From: an uncultured Bacteroidales bacterium
GTDB taxonomy: Bacteria; Bacteroidota; Bacteroidia; Bacteroidales; UBA932
Direction: 5' to 3'
NCBI GenBank assembly: GCA_900545245.1
Contig: UQYV01000015.1
Span: forward strand, 6,745 to 70,744
Length of the DNA stretch: 64,000 nt
Shown here: in pieces, positions 53,552 to 62,789 of the stretch
Layout: each line of letters starts with the position of its first letter
How positions within the stretch are numbered: position 1 is the first letter of the stretch
Notes under the pieces: generated by a model
What the model saw: only the letters and a program-made list of their open reading frames with translations
The model's database searches: none
What the model was told of the DNA's origin: nothing
Program-made: the position numbers and the translations under genes

Positions 53552-54988
53552 ATGCTGAAAAGAAGAATAGAAACTGCTCTGTATGAGTGGAAACATACTC
53601 CTGGGCACAAGCCATTGATGATTATGGGCATTCGTCAGTGCGGAAAGACATTTATTGCGAGACATTTTGCCGACACTAATTACAAACACGTAGTCTATAT
53701 AAACTTTATAAAGGAACCGGAGCGAATAAAAGCCTTCCTTGATTCAAAGGATGTCGATTCCGTATTGCTGAACCTTTCGGCACAGATAAGAGGGCTGGTT
53801 TTTGAACCGGGTGAAACTTGTTTCATCTTTGACGAAATACAGGAATGTCCTGAGGCGAGGACTTCTTTGAAATTTTTCAGAGAAGACGGGCGTTTTGATG
53901 TCATTGCCACCGGTTCGTTGCTCGGGGTGCAGGGGTATGGCGACGAACTGAAGAAAGAGCGTCGGAAACAGACTGTCGAAGAGAACCTCGGAATCAACTC
54001 CGTCCCTGTCGGGAGTGAGGATATTGTTGAAATGTATCCTCTTGATTTTGAGGAATTTCTTTGGGCGATAGGGGTGAATGACGAGGTGATTGACGCTCTT
54101 CGGAAATTTTATGATGAGGAGTCGCCTGTCCCGGCCGGCATACATACTGCAATGAAGAGGTATTTAAACCTTTATATCGTCGTCGGTGGGCTTCCCGATG
54201 CTGTCAATGCCTTCATTGGCACGAATAATCTGAATGAAGTGAGCCGAGTTCACGCGTCCATACTCAAGGAATATCGTGATGATATGGTCAAATATGCTCC
54301 GGAAAAGGATAAGCCCCATATCCGGGAGTGCTTCAATTCAATTCCGGGACAGTTGGCAAAAGAGAACAAGAAGTTTCAGTATAGCGCCGTAAAACCCGGA
54401 GGACGCGGAGAAGCATTTTTAGGCTCCATTCAATGGCTGGAAGATGCCGGAATCATCTGTCGTTGCTATAACACGGATATCACCACTCTTCCTTTGTCAG
54501 GCAATGTCAAAGACAATGTCTTTAAGGTCTATATGACAGACATAGGACTTTTGGTGGAAATGTTGGGAACGGGCGTGAAGGCGGACATACTTCAGGGAAA
54601 CCTCGGCGGATTCAAGGGCGCAATTTACGAGAACCTGATGGCTGACACGCTGCATAAGAAAGGTCAGAACTTGTACTACTTTCAGAAAGACTCCGGGCTG
54701 GAACTTGATTTCCTGGTTCGAATGAAAGGGGAGTGCGTTCCGATTGAGGTCAAGGCCAAATCAGCTCAGGCTAAAAGTGTCAAGACAGTTCTGAAGCATC
54801 CTGAGAAATATCATATCAGCCATGTTCTCAAATTCGGAGATTTCAATGTCGGACGAGAAGGAGATCTGACGACCTTGCCTAACTATATGCAGTTTCTTCT
54901 GAACTTTGAACAGGAACTGGTTGCCCTTGAACCGCTTGATGTCGATGCGGTGAATGACATGGCCAAGGGCATCTTGACAAGGAGTTAG
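53552..54988 (+). CDS. AAA-type ATPase with DUF4143 (AAA_14 family)
   Basis: 478 residues. Walker A is MGIRQCGKTFIARHF (about 26-40) and Walker B CFIFDEIQECPEA (about 90-102), followed by the sensor ATGSLLG (about 119-125) and YPLDFEEFLWAIG (about 165-177). The C-terminal DUF4143 part (about 235-450) includes VYMTDIGLLVEML, NLMADTLHKKGQNLYYF and an Asp/Glu-x-Lys nuclease-like ending LELDFLVRMKGECVPIEVKAK (in part). These ATPases are frequent as multiple paralogues in Bacteroidetes and archaea; function is not established. A -7-like TAAATTTG at 53521-53528 precedes it, after the tandem repeats. Confidence 0.9.
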   Translation: MLKRRIETALYEWKHTPGHKPLMIMGIRQCGKTFIARHFADTNYKHVVYINFIKEPERIKAFLDSKDVDSVLLNLSAQIRGLVFEPGETCFIFDEIQECPEARTSLKFFREDGRFDVIATGSLLGVQGYGDELKKERRKQTVEENLGINSVPVGSEDIVEMYPLDFEEFLWAIGVNDEVIDALRKFYDEESPVPAGIHTAMKRYLNLYIVVGGLPDAVNAFIGTNNLNEVSRVHASILKEYRDDMVKYAPEKDKPHIRECFNSIPGQLAKENKKFQYSAVKPGGRGEAFLGSIQWLEDAGIICRCYNTDITTLPLSGNVKDNVFKVYMTDIGLLVEMLGTGVKADILQGNLGGFKGAIYENLMADTLHKKGQNLYYFQKDSGLELDFLVRMKGECVPIEVKAKSAQAKSVKTVLKHPEKYHISHVLKFGDFNVGREGDLTTLPNYMQFLLNFEQELVALEPLDVDAVNDMAKGILTRS

Positions 54989-55016
54989 CTTCGGAAAGCC
55001 TTTGGAAATTAGAAAT

Positions 55017-57284
55017 ATGGAAAATTATATGAGCATAAAACATTGTGTGATAAGAATCCTGATGGGGCTTCTGACGGCATTGACATTAGTCGCATCATGC
55101 GACAAGATAGACAATGAACGACAAGACGAACCGGCGGACAATGAATTTGTCCTTGCCGAAGAGGTGATTCTGATTGAAGAAAGCGACGCCGGGCTGATCG
55201 TCTCATGCGGCGAGAACGACATCGTGATGTCGCCGTCAGACAAATATGACTTCTCCGGGGGCAGGATACTCTGCTGTCCCGTCACGGAGGCCACACCTCA
55301 CGGCTTCGCGGGCAGAATTGTCGAAGTCGGACGGGACGGAGACCTGCTGACATTGAGAACCGAGCCGGTAGGGCTGGAGGACGTCTTCGCAGAACTGCAC
55401 GTGGACGGAGTCTATGACATGGCGGAGACCATCGAGCAGAGCCTCGACAGTGAGGGCAGCACGATTGTTCCGGAGACTGTTTCGGACACGGTATGGAACT
55501 GGCTGTCGGAAAGCCATGCCGACAGTCTGAGCCTCGGAATACTGAACACCCGGAGTACAAAGCCCGCAACAAAGGCGATGGTCGGAGTGAGCGTTCCCGT
55601 GGCAATCAGCCTGCCCGTTGAGTGCGGAGGGTTCAAAGGAAGCGTCTATGTGAAATGCAGCATGGGGGTCTCGATAAACATTTCCCGCAGGCTGAAAATC
55701 AGAAAGTTCGACATCACCGTGAATAGACAGACCGGAGTGGAGGGCAGATGGACTCTCCTTGAGCAGGGACTGGAGTTGAAAAAGGAACTCTTCTCGCTTG
55801 AGCACAGAATGAGGCCAGTTCTGATACCGGGCACCCCTATTGCGATTGTTCCGAGCCTCTACACAAGAATGGGACTTGAGGCCTCCGCCGAATCAAAGAT
55901 ATCCGCATCCATGCGCTACCAGTTCGAGAACACGACCTACACTTATAGTTACGGCGGCGGAGTCCCGTCGTTCGACGGAAGAAACCTCCTCAGCGACGGG
56001 GACAGATATTTCAGGTTCGCGGAGTTCTCAACGGACGGGCAGGTGTCTGCATCATTTGTCGCCGGGGGCAAGCTCAGCCTCTGGAATGAGAAAGTGCTTG
56101 CCGTGGGCTCGGAAGCCGGTGCGGGAGTCTCATTCGAGGCCGAGGCGGCAGTCTCCATGGATGACGACGGCCTGCTTGTCTCAAATCCGGAGGTTTCAAT
56201 ACAGCCGTCCCTAGGTCTTTCCCTCTACTGTGAGTCGCTTCTTTTCAAGGCACTTCCCGGCTCCGACGGCGGACGCTTCTTCAAGACCCGCACCTTCGAC
56301 ATCCCGGGGCTGAGCATGAGCGTGTTTCCGAAGAATGAAAGCGTCAAGGCTGACATTGATAATGGTGGAGTGGAGACTGGGACGGTCGTGCAGGTGGAGT
56401 CGGAGATGAGCCCGTCCAGCCTGCTTCGCTGCTCGGAAACAGGATTCGCCCTCTTCGGCGGCTCTTCCGATGTCAAGCCCGTCGAGCACAGGAAAGTCGC
56501 AGTCTCGGACGTGGATGGCGCCGCGGCGGACAGGAAAGTTTCTTGTGAGTTCGCGGTTCCAAAAGGCATCACCCCGGTCATGGTGAGGCCTTATGTCGTC
56601 CACGACGGGCGGTACTGGTACGGGACTCCCGTACGTCTTGACGGCCGGCTGATTTCCAAGATTGAAATTTATTGCGCTCAGGACGGTTATAGTGCGAAGT
56701 ATCATATTAGTTACGATTCTCAAGGGAGAGTTGAGGCTATAAATTGTAGCGAGAGAGAGGGGTCTGATTCTCCGATGCAAACAAGTATAGCTCATTATGA
56801 CTACGACTATGGATATGTTCGTGGTGGTCTTGAAGGAACGGAGTGGTACAAATTCGTCGGAGACCGCATTGTTTCTTCCTATGATGGTGGGAATATGGTT
56901 GAATATAGTTATTCTGGAGGCAGTGACAGACCTGTTGGGGCATCCTGTGGAAATGGATATTCGTATGTTTGGAATTGGGCTGACGACAATATAACTAAAT
57001 TTAGTATAAATGAATATGGTGATGAGGATGTCCATGTGGAATACGAATACTCAAACATTGAGAATAGGATGAATATTGACATCTATGATTTCTGGGAAGA
57101 ACGTTATGACGGCATATCTTTCTTTGACCGCGGCGTCTTCTCAATTCTCACCTGCCGAAATTTATTGAAGGGCAGCAATGAGAATCATTCATACTCCTAT
57201 ACTTTTGACGAGAATGGCGATGTGAAGAATATGTCTGTTCGCGAGGGAGATGAAATTTATAGTGTTTCTATTTTCTACTATTGA
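55017..57284 (+). CDS. Large surface lipoprotein with DUF4595-like C-terminal repeats
   Basis: 755 residues from the ATG at 55017; TTG 55002 and ATG 55029 are alternatives. The lipobox is LVASC (Cys about 29). The N-terminal half is beta-rich with hydroxyl-rich strands and no motif I recognise (about 30-540). The last 200 residues carry repeats of the type YDSQGRVEAI, YSYSGG, VEYEYS and YTFDENGDVKNMSV, similar to DUF4595/YD-like repeats in Bacteroidetes lipoproteins. DNA from about 56640 on is clearly AT-richer than the rest of the gene, which suggests the C-terminal module was acquired separately. It starts 28 bp after the ATPase stop; functional linkage is unproven. Confidence 0.65.
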   Translation: MENYMSIKHCVIRILMGLLTALTLVASCDKIDNERQDEPADNEFVLAEEVILIEESDAGLIVSCGENDIVMSPSDKYDFSGGRILCCPVTEATPHGFAGRIVEVGRDGDLLTLRTEPVGLEDVFAELHVDGVYDMAETIEQSLDSEGSTIVPETVSDTVWNWLSESHADSLSLGILNTRSTKPATKAMVGVSVPVAISLPVECGGFKGSVYVKCSMGVSINISRRLKIRKFDITVNRQTGVEGRWTLLEQGLELKKELFSLEHRMRPVLIPGTPIAIVPSLYTRMGLEASAESKISASMRYQFENTTYTYSYGGGVPSFDGRNLLSDGDRYFRFAEFSTDGQVSASFVAGGKLSLWNEKVLAVGSEAGAGVSFEAEAAVSMDDDGLLVSNPEVSIQPSLGLSLYCESLLFKALPGSDGGRFFKTRTFDIPGLSMSVFPKNESVKADIDNGGVETGTVVQVESEMSPSSLLRCSETGFALFGGSSDVKPVEHRKVAVSDVDGAAADRKVSCEFAVPKGITPVMVRPYVVHDGRYWYGTPVRLDGRLISKIEIYCAQDGYSAKYHISYDSQGRVEAINCSEREGSDSPMQTSIAHYDYDYGYVRGGLEGTEWYKFVGDRIVSSYDGGNMVEYSYSGGSDRPVGASCGNGYSYVWNWADDNITKFSINEYGDEDVHVEYEYSNIENRMNIDIYDFWEERYDGISFFDRGVFSILTCRNLLKGSNENHSYSYTFDENGDVKNMSVREGDEIYSVSIFYY

Positions 57285-57293
57285 GTAACAGAT

Positions 57294-57327
57294 ACTTGCC
57301 CGCAAGGGAAAGGGCTCACGGGCAAGT
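57294..57327. terminator. Hairpin between convergent genes
   Basis: ACTTGCCCG (57294-57302) and CGGGCAAGT (57319-57327) form a perfect 9-bp stem with a 16-nt loop, 10 nt after the lipoprotein stop and about 65 bp after the uvrA stop. No T-run is present on either strand, so terminator function is uncertain. Confidence 0.5.
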
Positions 57328-57390
57328 AGAAAGTAGGAATGCTTATCCATAAGTTTGATTTCTTCGCGGGTTACGGACGAACAATAACTT

Positions 57391-60261
57391 TTAGATATAC
57401 CTCGCCGTGTAGGATTCCTTGCAACTGCGCAGGTCTTCCGGAGTGCCGGCGAAGACAATGTGGCCTCCGCCGTCGCCTGCCTCAGGACCGAGGTCGATGA
57501 CCCAGTCGGCCGAGCGGATGACATCGGCGTTATGCTCGACAACCACAATCGAATGGCCTTTTGCGAGGAGCGCGTCGAATGACTTGAGGAGCTTTTCAAC
57601 GTCATAGAAGTGAAGTCCCGTTGTCGGCTCGTCGAAGATGAAGAGGATTTTCTGTTCCTTGGCCTTGCCGCTCTGCTCGGCGTTCATCAGCATGAAATAG
57701 GCGAGCTTGATTCGCTGGCTCTCACCGCCGGAGAGCGTGCTGCTGCTCTGGCCGAGAGTGATATAGCCCAGGCCGACATCGACGAGTACCTGAAGCCTTG
57801 CGGCAATTCTCTGAGCCGTCGGGTCTGACTGCGTGCCGAAAAATTCTATAGCCTCCTCCACGCTCATGCTCAGGATGTCATCTATATTCTTGCCCTGATA
57901 GCGAACCTCAAGTATGTCGGGTTTGAATCTCTTACCGCCGCAGGCCTCGCAGACCATCGTTACATCGGCCATAAACTGCATACTGATTTTTACGAATCCG
58001 TCGCCCTGGCACTCCGGGCAGCGTCCTCCGTCCTGGTTGAACGAGAAGAACGACGGGGTGTAGCCGTTGATTTTCGCGTACTGCTGGTCCGAAAGAAGTT
58101 TGCGTATGTCGTCATATATCTTCAGGTATGTCACGGCGTTGCTCCTCGAACTGCGTCCTATTGGGTTCTGGTCCACGTATTCGACTTGGGTGATGCGGTC
58201 GGTGTTGCCGGACAGACCGCGGAAAGTTCCCGGCACTGGACCGGCGTGGTTGATTTCTCGATATATGGCCGGATAGAGTATGTCTCCAACGAGCGAGGAC
58301 TTGCCGGAGCCGCTCACACCTGTCACGACGGTGAGGACCCCGAGCGGGAACTTAACGTCGATGTCCTTGAGGTTGTGTTCCATCGCACCCTCGATGGTGA
58401 TGGAGTAGTTCCAACTGCGCTTCTGCCGGGTTATGCGTGAACGGCGTCCGGTGAGATATTGGAGGGTCAGAGAATGCTCCAAAGACTTGCAGGCATTGTC
58501 TGAGTCTGCACCTTCAATCGCTTTCACAGCATCCTCAAGCCGTCCCTCAAACACAATCTCCCCGCCGTTCACACCGGCCTTCGGACCGATGTCAATCAGC
58601 AGGTCCGCCGCCTTCATTATGTTCTCGTCGTGCTCCACCACCACAACCGTGTTCCCTATGTCCCGAAGCCTCTTCAGCACGGAGATCAGCCTGTCCGTGT
58701 CGCGCGGGTGCAGTCCGATGCTCGGTTCGTCAAGGATGTAGAGCGAACCAACCAACGAACTTCCAAGAGCCGCCACGAGATTGATTCTCTGGCTCTCGCC
58801 GCCGGAGAGCGAGTTGGAACGGCGGTCAAGCGTGAGGTAGCCCAGTCCCACGTCGTTGATGTAGTCGAGCCTGTCCAGAATTTCCTCTATCGCCTTTCCT
58901 GCGACGCTGCGGTCATATTCATTCAAATCTATATTCTTGAAAAACTCAGCCAACTGTCCGACGTTCATCTTCAGCAGTTCGTGGATATTTTTCCCTCCGA
59001 CCTTCACGTACAGCGCCTCCCGGCGAAGACGGCTCCCTCCGCACTCGTGGCAGATGGTTTTCCCGCTGTAGCGGCTCAGCATATACTTGTACTGAATTTT
59101 GTACTTATTCTGTTCCACCCACTTGAAGAACTCGTTCAAACCGACAATCGAGTCCTCCTCGTTCGCAGCCGGGCATCCGTTCCATATTTTGTCCCGCTGC
59201 TCCTGCGTGAGGTTGTGGTACGGCTCGAAAATCGGAATGTCGAACTTCGCCGCGTTCTTCACCAGCAAGTCTCTGAACCAGCCCATCTTCTCTCCTCTCC
59301 AACAGGCAATCGCGTCATCGTAGATTGTCCGGCTTTTGTCCGGCACGACGAGGTCTTCGCTGATTCCGATGATTTCTCCCAGTCCGCCGCACACCGGACA
59401 GGCTCCGAGCGGGCTGTTGAAGCTGAAAAGATACTCGTCCGGCTGTCTGAACTTTATCCCGTCCATCTCGAACTTGTTTGAGAATTCCTCGCTGTGTAGT
59501 CCGTCCCCATCCTGCCAGCACACGGAGATGCGTCCTTCTCCCTTGTCAAACGCTGTCTGAACCGAGGAGTGCAGGCGGGTTGCAAGTTCTTCCGAAATCC
59601 CGGCAGCACCAAGTTTAAGACGGTCAACGAGCAGAGAAAGTTTCTCCGGGAAGTCTCCGCTTTCCGAAAGCCTCATAACATCTTCGATGCTCACCTGCCT
59701 GTCCGTGAAGAACCGTGAAAATCCCTCCTCCTTCAGCGCCAGCATCAGTTCCACTTTGTCGTCGCGTCCTGCCCAGCTGATGTCTGCCAGTATATAGACC
59801 GGTATGTTTGTGTCGCCCTCCGGCTTTATGGACTCAATGAATTTGAGAACGTCTCCGACGGAACTTGCCGTGACGAGCCTTCCTGAAACGGGGGAATATG
59901 TCTTTCCGATTTTTGCAAATATGAGTCTGAGATAGTCATATATTTCCGTCGTCGTCGCGACAGTGGAGCGCGGATTGCGTATGTTCACCTTCTGCTCTAT
60001 GGCGATTGCCGGCGGTATGCCCTCGATGGCCTCGACATCAGGTTTTGACATCCTGCCGAGAAACTGTCTGGCATACGACGAAAGGCTCTCCGCGAACCGT
60101 CGTTGCCCTTCGGCGAAAAGTGTATCGAACGCGAGCGATGACTTGCCGGAGCCGGATATGCCGGTGATTACGACAAATTTTCCCCGAGGAATCTCGACTG
60201 TCAGGTCCTTTAGATTATTGACCTTTGCGCCCCGTATGATTATACTTCCTTCTGTCGCCAT
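57391..60261 (-). CDS. uvrA: Excinuclease ABC subunit A
   Basis: 956 residues from the ATG at 60261, which begins MATEGSIIIRGAKVNNLKDL; the frame stays open to 60306 but lacks conservation there. UvrA is the damage-sensing ABC ATPase of nucleotide excision repair. Two Walker A motifs are seen, GISGSGKSSLAF (about 32-43) and GVSGSGKSSLVGD (about 640). The ABC signatures are LSGGESQRINL and LSGGESQRIKL. Zinc-binding Cys pairs are in CPVCGG, CHECGGSRL, CPECQGDGF and CEACGGKRF. The insertion domain region is complete and length is normal. Confidence 0.98.
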   Translation of the reverse strand: MATEGSIIIRGAKVNNLKDLTVEIPRGKFVVITGISGSGKSSLAFDTLFAEGQRRFAESLSSYARQFLGRMSKPDVEAIEGIPPAIAIEQKVNIRNPRSTVATTTEIYDYLRLIFAKIGKTYSPVSGRLVTASSVGDVLKFIESIKPEGDTNIPVYILADISWAGRDDKVELMLALKEEGFSRFFTDRQVSIEDVMRLSESGDFPEKLSLLVDRLKLGAAGISEELATRLHSSVQTAFDKGEGRISVCWQDGDGLHSEEFSNKFEMDGIKFRQPDEYLFSFNSPLGACPVCGGLGEIIGISEDLVVPDKSRTIYDDAIACWRGEKMGWFRDLLVKNAAKFDIPIFEPYHNLTQEQRDKIWNGCPAANEEDSIVGLNEFFKWVEQNKYKIQYKYMLSRYSGKTICHECGGSRLRREALYVKVGGKNIHELLKMNVGQLAEFFKNIDLNEYDRSVAGKAIEEILDRLDYINDVGLGYLTLDRRSNSLSGGESQRINLVAALGSSLVGSLYILDEPSIGLHPRDTDRLISVLKRLRDIGNTVVVVEHDENIMKAADLLIDIGPKAGVNGGEIVFEGRLEDAVKAIEGADSDNACKSLEHSLTLQYLTGRRSRITRQKRSWNYSITIEGAMEHNLKDIDVKFPLGVLTVVTGVSGSGKSSLVGDILYPAIYREINHAGPVPGTFRGLSGNTDRITQVEYVDQNPIGRSSRSNAVTYLKIYDDIRKLLSDQQYAKINGYTPSFFSFNQDGGRCPECQGDGFVKISMQFMADVTMVCEACGGKRFKPDILEVRYQGKNIDDILSMSVEEAIEFFGTQSDPTAQRIAARLQVLVDVGLGYITLGQSSSTLSGGESQRIKLAYFMLMNAEQSGKAKEQKILFIFDEPTTGLHFYDVEKLLKSFDALLAKGHSIVVVEHNADVIRSADWVIDLGPEAGDGGGHIVFAGTPEDLRSCKESYTARYI

Positions 60262-60401
60262 AAAACAAAAACTATGAAAACCACTGCACCCGTCCTTCCC
60301 GAACATTTCCCATTACAGAAGATCGTCGAAGCAAGAAATGTTTCGATTTCAAGCTGAAATGATGTTTTTGTCGGAAAAGATTACAAAATTACGAAAAAAT
60401 A

Positions 60402-60432
60402 TTTGGAGAATATGAAAAAATGCGTACCTTTG
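60402..60432 (+). promoter_or_regulatory. Promoter of tRNA-Asp
   Basis: TTTG (60402-60405), 19 nt, then TACCTTTG (60425-60432) and C is an excellent Bacteroidetes promoter match, placing the start about 30 nt before the tRNA. The preceding 60262-60401 shows no ORF. Confidence 0.8.
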
Positions 60433-60471
60433 CATCCGCAATTCAGAAAAATGGTTGCAATTGACAAGTTT

Positions 60472-60545
60472 GGTGCGGTAGTTCAGCTGGTTAGAATACC
60501 GGCCTGTCACGCCGGGGGTCGAGGGTTCGAGTCCCTTCCGCACCG
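60472..60545 (+). tRNA. tRNA-Asp (GTC)
   Basis: 74 nt. The acceptor arm GGTGCGG pairs with CCGCACC (60538-60544), with discriminator G at 60545. The D-arm has AGCTGGTTAGAA. The anticodon loop ctGTCac gives anticodon GTC. The T-arm contains GGTTCGAGTCC. The 3' CCA is not encoded. It is an attachment-site type of locus: the DNA downstream is island-like. Confidence 0.96.
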
Positions 60546-60547
60546 CA

Positions 60548-60585
60548 AGCAGCTCTTCTAGATACCTAGAGGGGCTGCTTTTTTT
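60548..60585 (+). terminator. Rho-independent terminator of tRNA-Asp
   Basis: A 14-bp stem (60548-60561 with 60566-60579, two G-T pairs) with an ATAC loop is followed by seven T. It begins 3 nt after the tRNA end. Confidence 0.9.
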
Positions 60586-60613
60586 ATGTTTTCTCACCCT
60601 TTTCAGGTCTCAT

Positions 60614-60656
60614 TGCGACCATGTCTGCGACCACCTTACTTTTGGAGTTGCGACCA
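60614..60656. repeat. Three TGCGACCA direct repeats
   Basis: TGCGACCA occurs at 60614-60621, 60626-60633 and 60649-60656 (starts 12 and 23 bp apart), shortly after the tRNA-Asp terminator. Clustered short direct repeats beside a tRNA are typical of recombinase arm sites or of an element end. No gene is seen from 60586 to 60797. Confidence 0.5.
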
Positions 60657-60797
60657 ATTCCAAATCACCCTTCCTGCACATTTCCTGAAAGAGCTGAGGG
60701 TACTGATGTAAAGCAGTTCTGAACTTTGTGAACAAATTAAAAACTTGAAACGCAGCACTTTAATTAGTTTTTAGTATCTCATCGGAGAGGAATTCTG

Positions 60798-61153
60798 ATG
60801 TATCAAACTTACACAGATCATAGGGACACCACCATTTTTAAGGAGATTCCGGTTGAGATACACTCTGCCTTCTCCAGAGACACTTCTGTTCTGGAGACAT
60901 CATTAGCTGTATCCACAGCTTTATAGATACATCAAGCCTTATGATCAAGCATACTCTTGCCAATAAAGCAGACTCAATCCGGATCAAGTACAAGTATCTT
61001 GAAAAGACTGTTTATAGGGATAGTATTGCTGTCAAAGAAATACCGGTTGAGGTTGTGAAGGAGAAGTTGGTGTATCCCAAAAGCTATTGGTGGATGCTAG
61101 GATCTCATATAGGGATATTATTAGCTATTACATTCTTCATAGCAGCAGAATGA
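60798..61153 (+). pseudogene. Frameshifted small membrane protein (phage/element-type)
   Basis: The first piece, 60798-60926, starts MYQTYTDHRDTTIFKEIPVEI and runs to SRDTSVLETSLAVSTAL before a stop. The second piece is open in the +2 frame and readable from about 60920 (FIDTSSLMIKHTLANKADS). It ends with YPKSYWWMLGSHIGILLAI, a membrane helix, and stops at 61153. Joined, they read as one protein of about 115 residues with two DxxxxKEIPVEx units. It resembles small membrane proteins in Bacteroidetes phages and mobile elements, by recollection. The second piece alone (60941-61153, 70 codons) could still be translated. Confidence 0.55.
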
Positions 61154-61194
61154 AATCCTTTTTGTAACTTTGTAGGAACTAAAATCCTCTACGA

Positions 61195-62415
61195 ATGAAC
61201 TATACAGAACTGCAAGATGCTATCTCAAGATTCTCTGTTGAAGATAACCTTAACGAGAGAAAGCCCCTCTATGCTCTTCGGAATGAGTTTGTAAAGAACT
61301 TCTCAAGAGCAAAGATTGAAAGAATGACCATAGATGATTATGTAGAGGGTAAAAGCAGAAAAGATACTTTCTGCTATATCATTGAGAGAGATCTTGATAA
61401 ACTTGGGACTATACTTGGATCCTTTGCTTCGCCCAAATTTGGTGTCTATTTCAAAAAAGAAGATAGACGATACCATTTCCTTCCCAAATATGGTAATTCC
61501 CCCAAAAAGGCATTTGGGGCTATTAGAGAGGCCATATTGACTCTTCTGGAGGATGGGGAGAATGAAGATCTTGAAGCTCTAGAGAATAATATACTTTCTC
61601 CTATGTTTAAGGGTAAGATCCTTTCTGTGTATTACCCTGATCGGTATCTTAATATATTCTCGGATGAGCATCTTATTCACTACTTGAATGTATTCAATCT
61701 GGATACAGAGACTTTGATTAAGCAAGATCCAATCTACAAGAGGGAGGCACTTCTTGCCTTTAAGAATAGTGTTCCGGAAATGAAGGGATGGTCTCCGGAT
61801 ATTTTTGGAAAGTTCTTGTATATGAACTTTCCTCCCAAGATGAAAACGATCACCATTAGAGGGAAGAAGAGGAAAGTCTGTGATATTGAATTTCCAACTC
61901 CAGAGGGTTATTCTTATGTGGATAATATATCAATAGATCCGACTGACAGCCCCTTCCCGACAAAGAATAAGGGAATTGCTCCTAAGGTAAACTATGAGAG
62001 TGAGTCTAGGAAATACAGGAAGTATGGCGATAGAGGGGAGAAGATTGTTATGATGGCAGAGATTGACCGAGTAATGGCTGATCTTCATATGTCAGAGAAG
62101 GTGGCATCAAAAAAGGTTATTCAGATGTCTGCCAAGAGCGATTCTTATGGATATGATATTCTTTCTCTCAATCCCGATGGTAGCAATCGTTACATTGAGG
62201 TAAAAGCGACCTCTGGGAAAGTAGGAGATGTGGCTTTCTATTATACAGAGAATGAGCTAGAAAAAGCTAATGAATATGGTAAGGATTACTACATATATCT
62301 TGTATTTGAGATTAAATCTAAAAAACCAAAGATCTGGGTTATTCAGAATCCCTTCCTTGATGGAGAGGTCAAGATGAAACCTGTTCAATACAAAGTAAGC
62401 ATACACACTAAATAA
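61195..62415 (+). CDS. DUF3883-type putative nuclease
   Basis: 406 residues, in AT-rich DNA. The N-terminal two thirds have no assigned domain but contain SPMFKGKILSVYYPDRYLNIF and SDEHLIHYLNVF (about 138-170), a pattern I associate with restriction-type or McrB-neighbour proteins. The C-terminal part (about 280-390) fits DUF3883: GDRGEKIVMMAE, then the PD-(D/E)xK-like core YGYDILSL...YIEVKAT (Asp about 322, Glu-x-Lys about 335) and a Tyr-rich strand FYYTENELEKA. Such domains occur in restriction and antiphage systems. No helicase or methylase partner is in view. Start ATG 61195; 4 bp lie between its stop and the next ATG. Confidence 0.72.
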   Translation: MNYTELQDAISRFSVEDNLNERKPLYALRNEFVKNFSRAKIERMTIDDYVEGKSRKDTFCYIIERDLDKLGTILGSFASPKFGVYFKKEDRRYHFLPKYGNSPKKAFGAIREAILTLLEDGENEDLEALENNILSPMFKGKILSVYYPDRYLNIFSDEHLIHYLNVFNLDTETLIKQDPIYKREALLAFKNSVPEMKGWSPDIFGKFLYMNFPPKMKTITIRGKKRKVCDIEFPTPEGYSYVDNISIDPTDSPFPTKNKGIAPKVNYESESRKYRKYGDRGEKIVMMAEIDRVMADLHMSEKVASKKVIQMSAKSDSYGYDILSLNPDGSNRYIEVKATSGKVGDVAFYYTENELEKANEYGKDYYIYLVFEIKSKKPKIWVIQNPFLDGEVKMKPVQYKVSIHTK

Positions 62416-62418
62416 GAT

Positions 62419-62781
62419 ATGACTTTACTGAAGAAGTATGTAAGTTTCAGTTTACTGACTATCACTGCAATTATTCTATTTCAGGGATGCCAATGCTCTT
62501 CTAGGCCAGATCCCAATTATTCCCCATTCCCTGTCGATGGCTGGGGAGTAAAGTATTTTTCCACAAAGGATACCCCTATTGAATCTAAGAAGTGGGCGTA
62601 CTACTACAGGAAGGCTTACTACAGAAATGGCAAACCTGATCCAGACAGCCTAGCTGTGGAGCACTACTATGAAAATTCCGATCAAGACTCCTTTTTCTCA
62701 GAAGAGTATTATGAATCCGGCAGGATCAGATCAAAGGGGAAACTCGTTAAGATTCCTCTTATCTCAACGAAATCCCTGTAA
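62419..62781 (+). CDS. Small lipoprotein with MORN-like motif, possibly truncated
   Basis: 120 residues. The signal peptide ends in the lipobox LFQGC (Cys about 24). The mature part has YYRKAYYRNGKPDPDSL and EEYYESGRIRSKGKLV; the latter resembles the MORN-like variant (E-x-Y-x-NG-x-L/I-x-x-x-G) seen in bacterial surface lipoproteins. It ends soon after the motif with KIPLIS, close to where the recombinase leader begins, so the C-terminus may have been cut by insertion. It lies 3 bp after the DUF3883 gene. Confidence 0.6.
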   Translation: MTLLKKYVSFSLLTITAIILFQGCQCSSRPDPNYSPFPVDGWGVKYFSTKDTPIESKKWAYYYRKAYYRNGKPDPDSLAVEHYYENSDQDSFFSEEYYESGRIRSKGKLVKIPLISTKSL

Positions 62782-62789
62782 CTCTCGGG

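Noticed and set aside
53404..53689. Minus-strand frames through the 33-bp repeats
   Set aside because: Open only because the repeat period is a multiple of three and rich in T; overlaps the ATPase start and has no motif.
60349..60597. Minus-strand frame of 82 codons over tRNA-Asp
   Set aside because: Covers the tRNA and its promoter and terminator; non-coding artefact.
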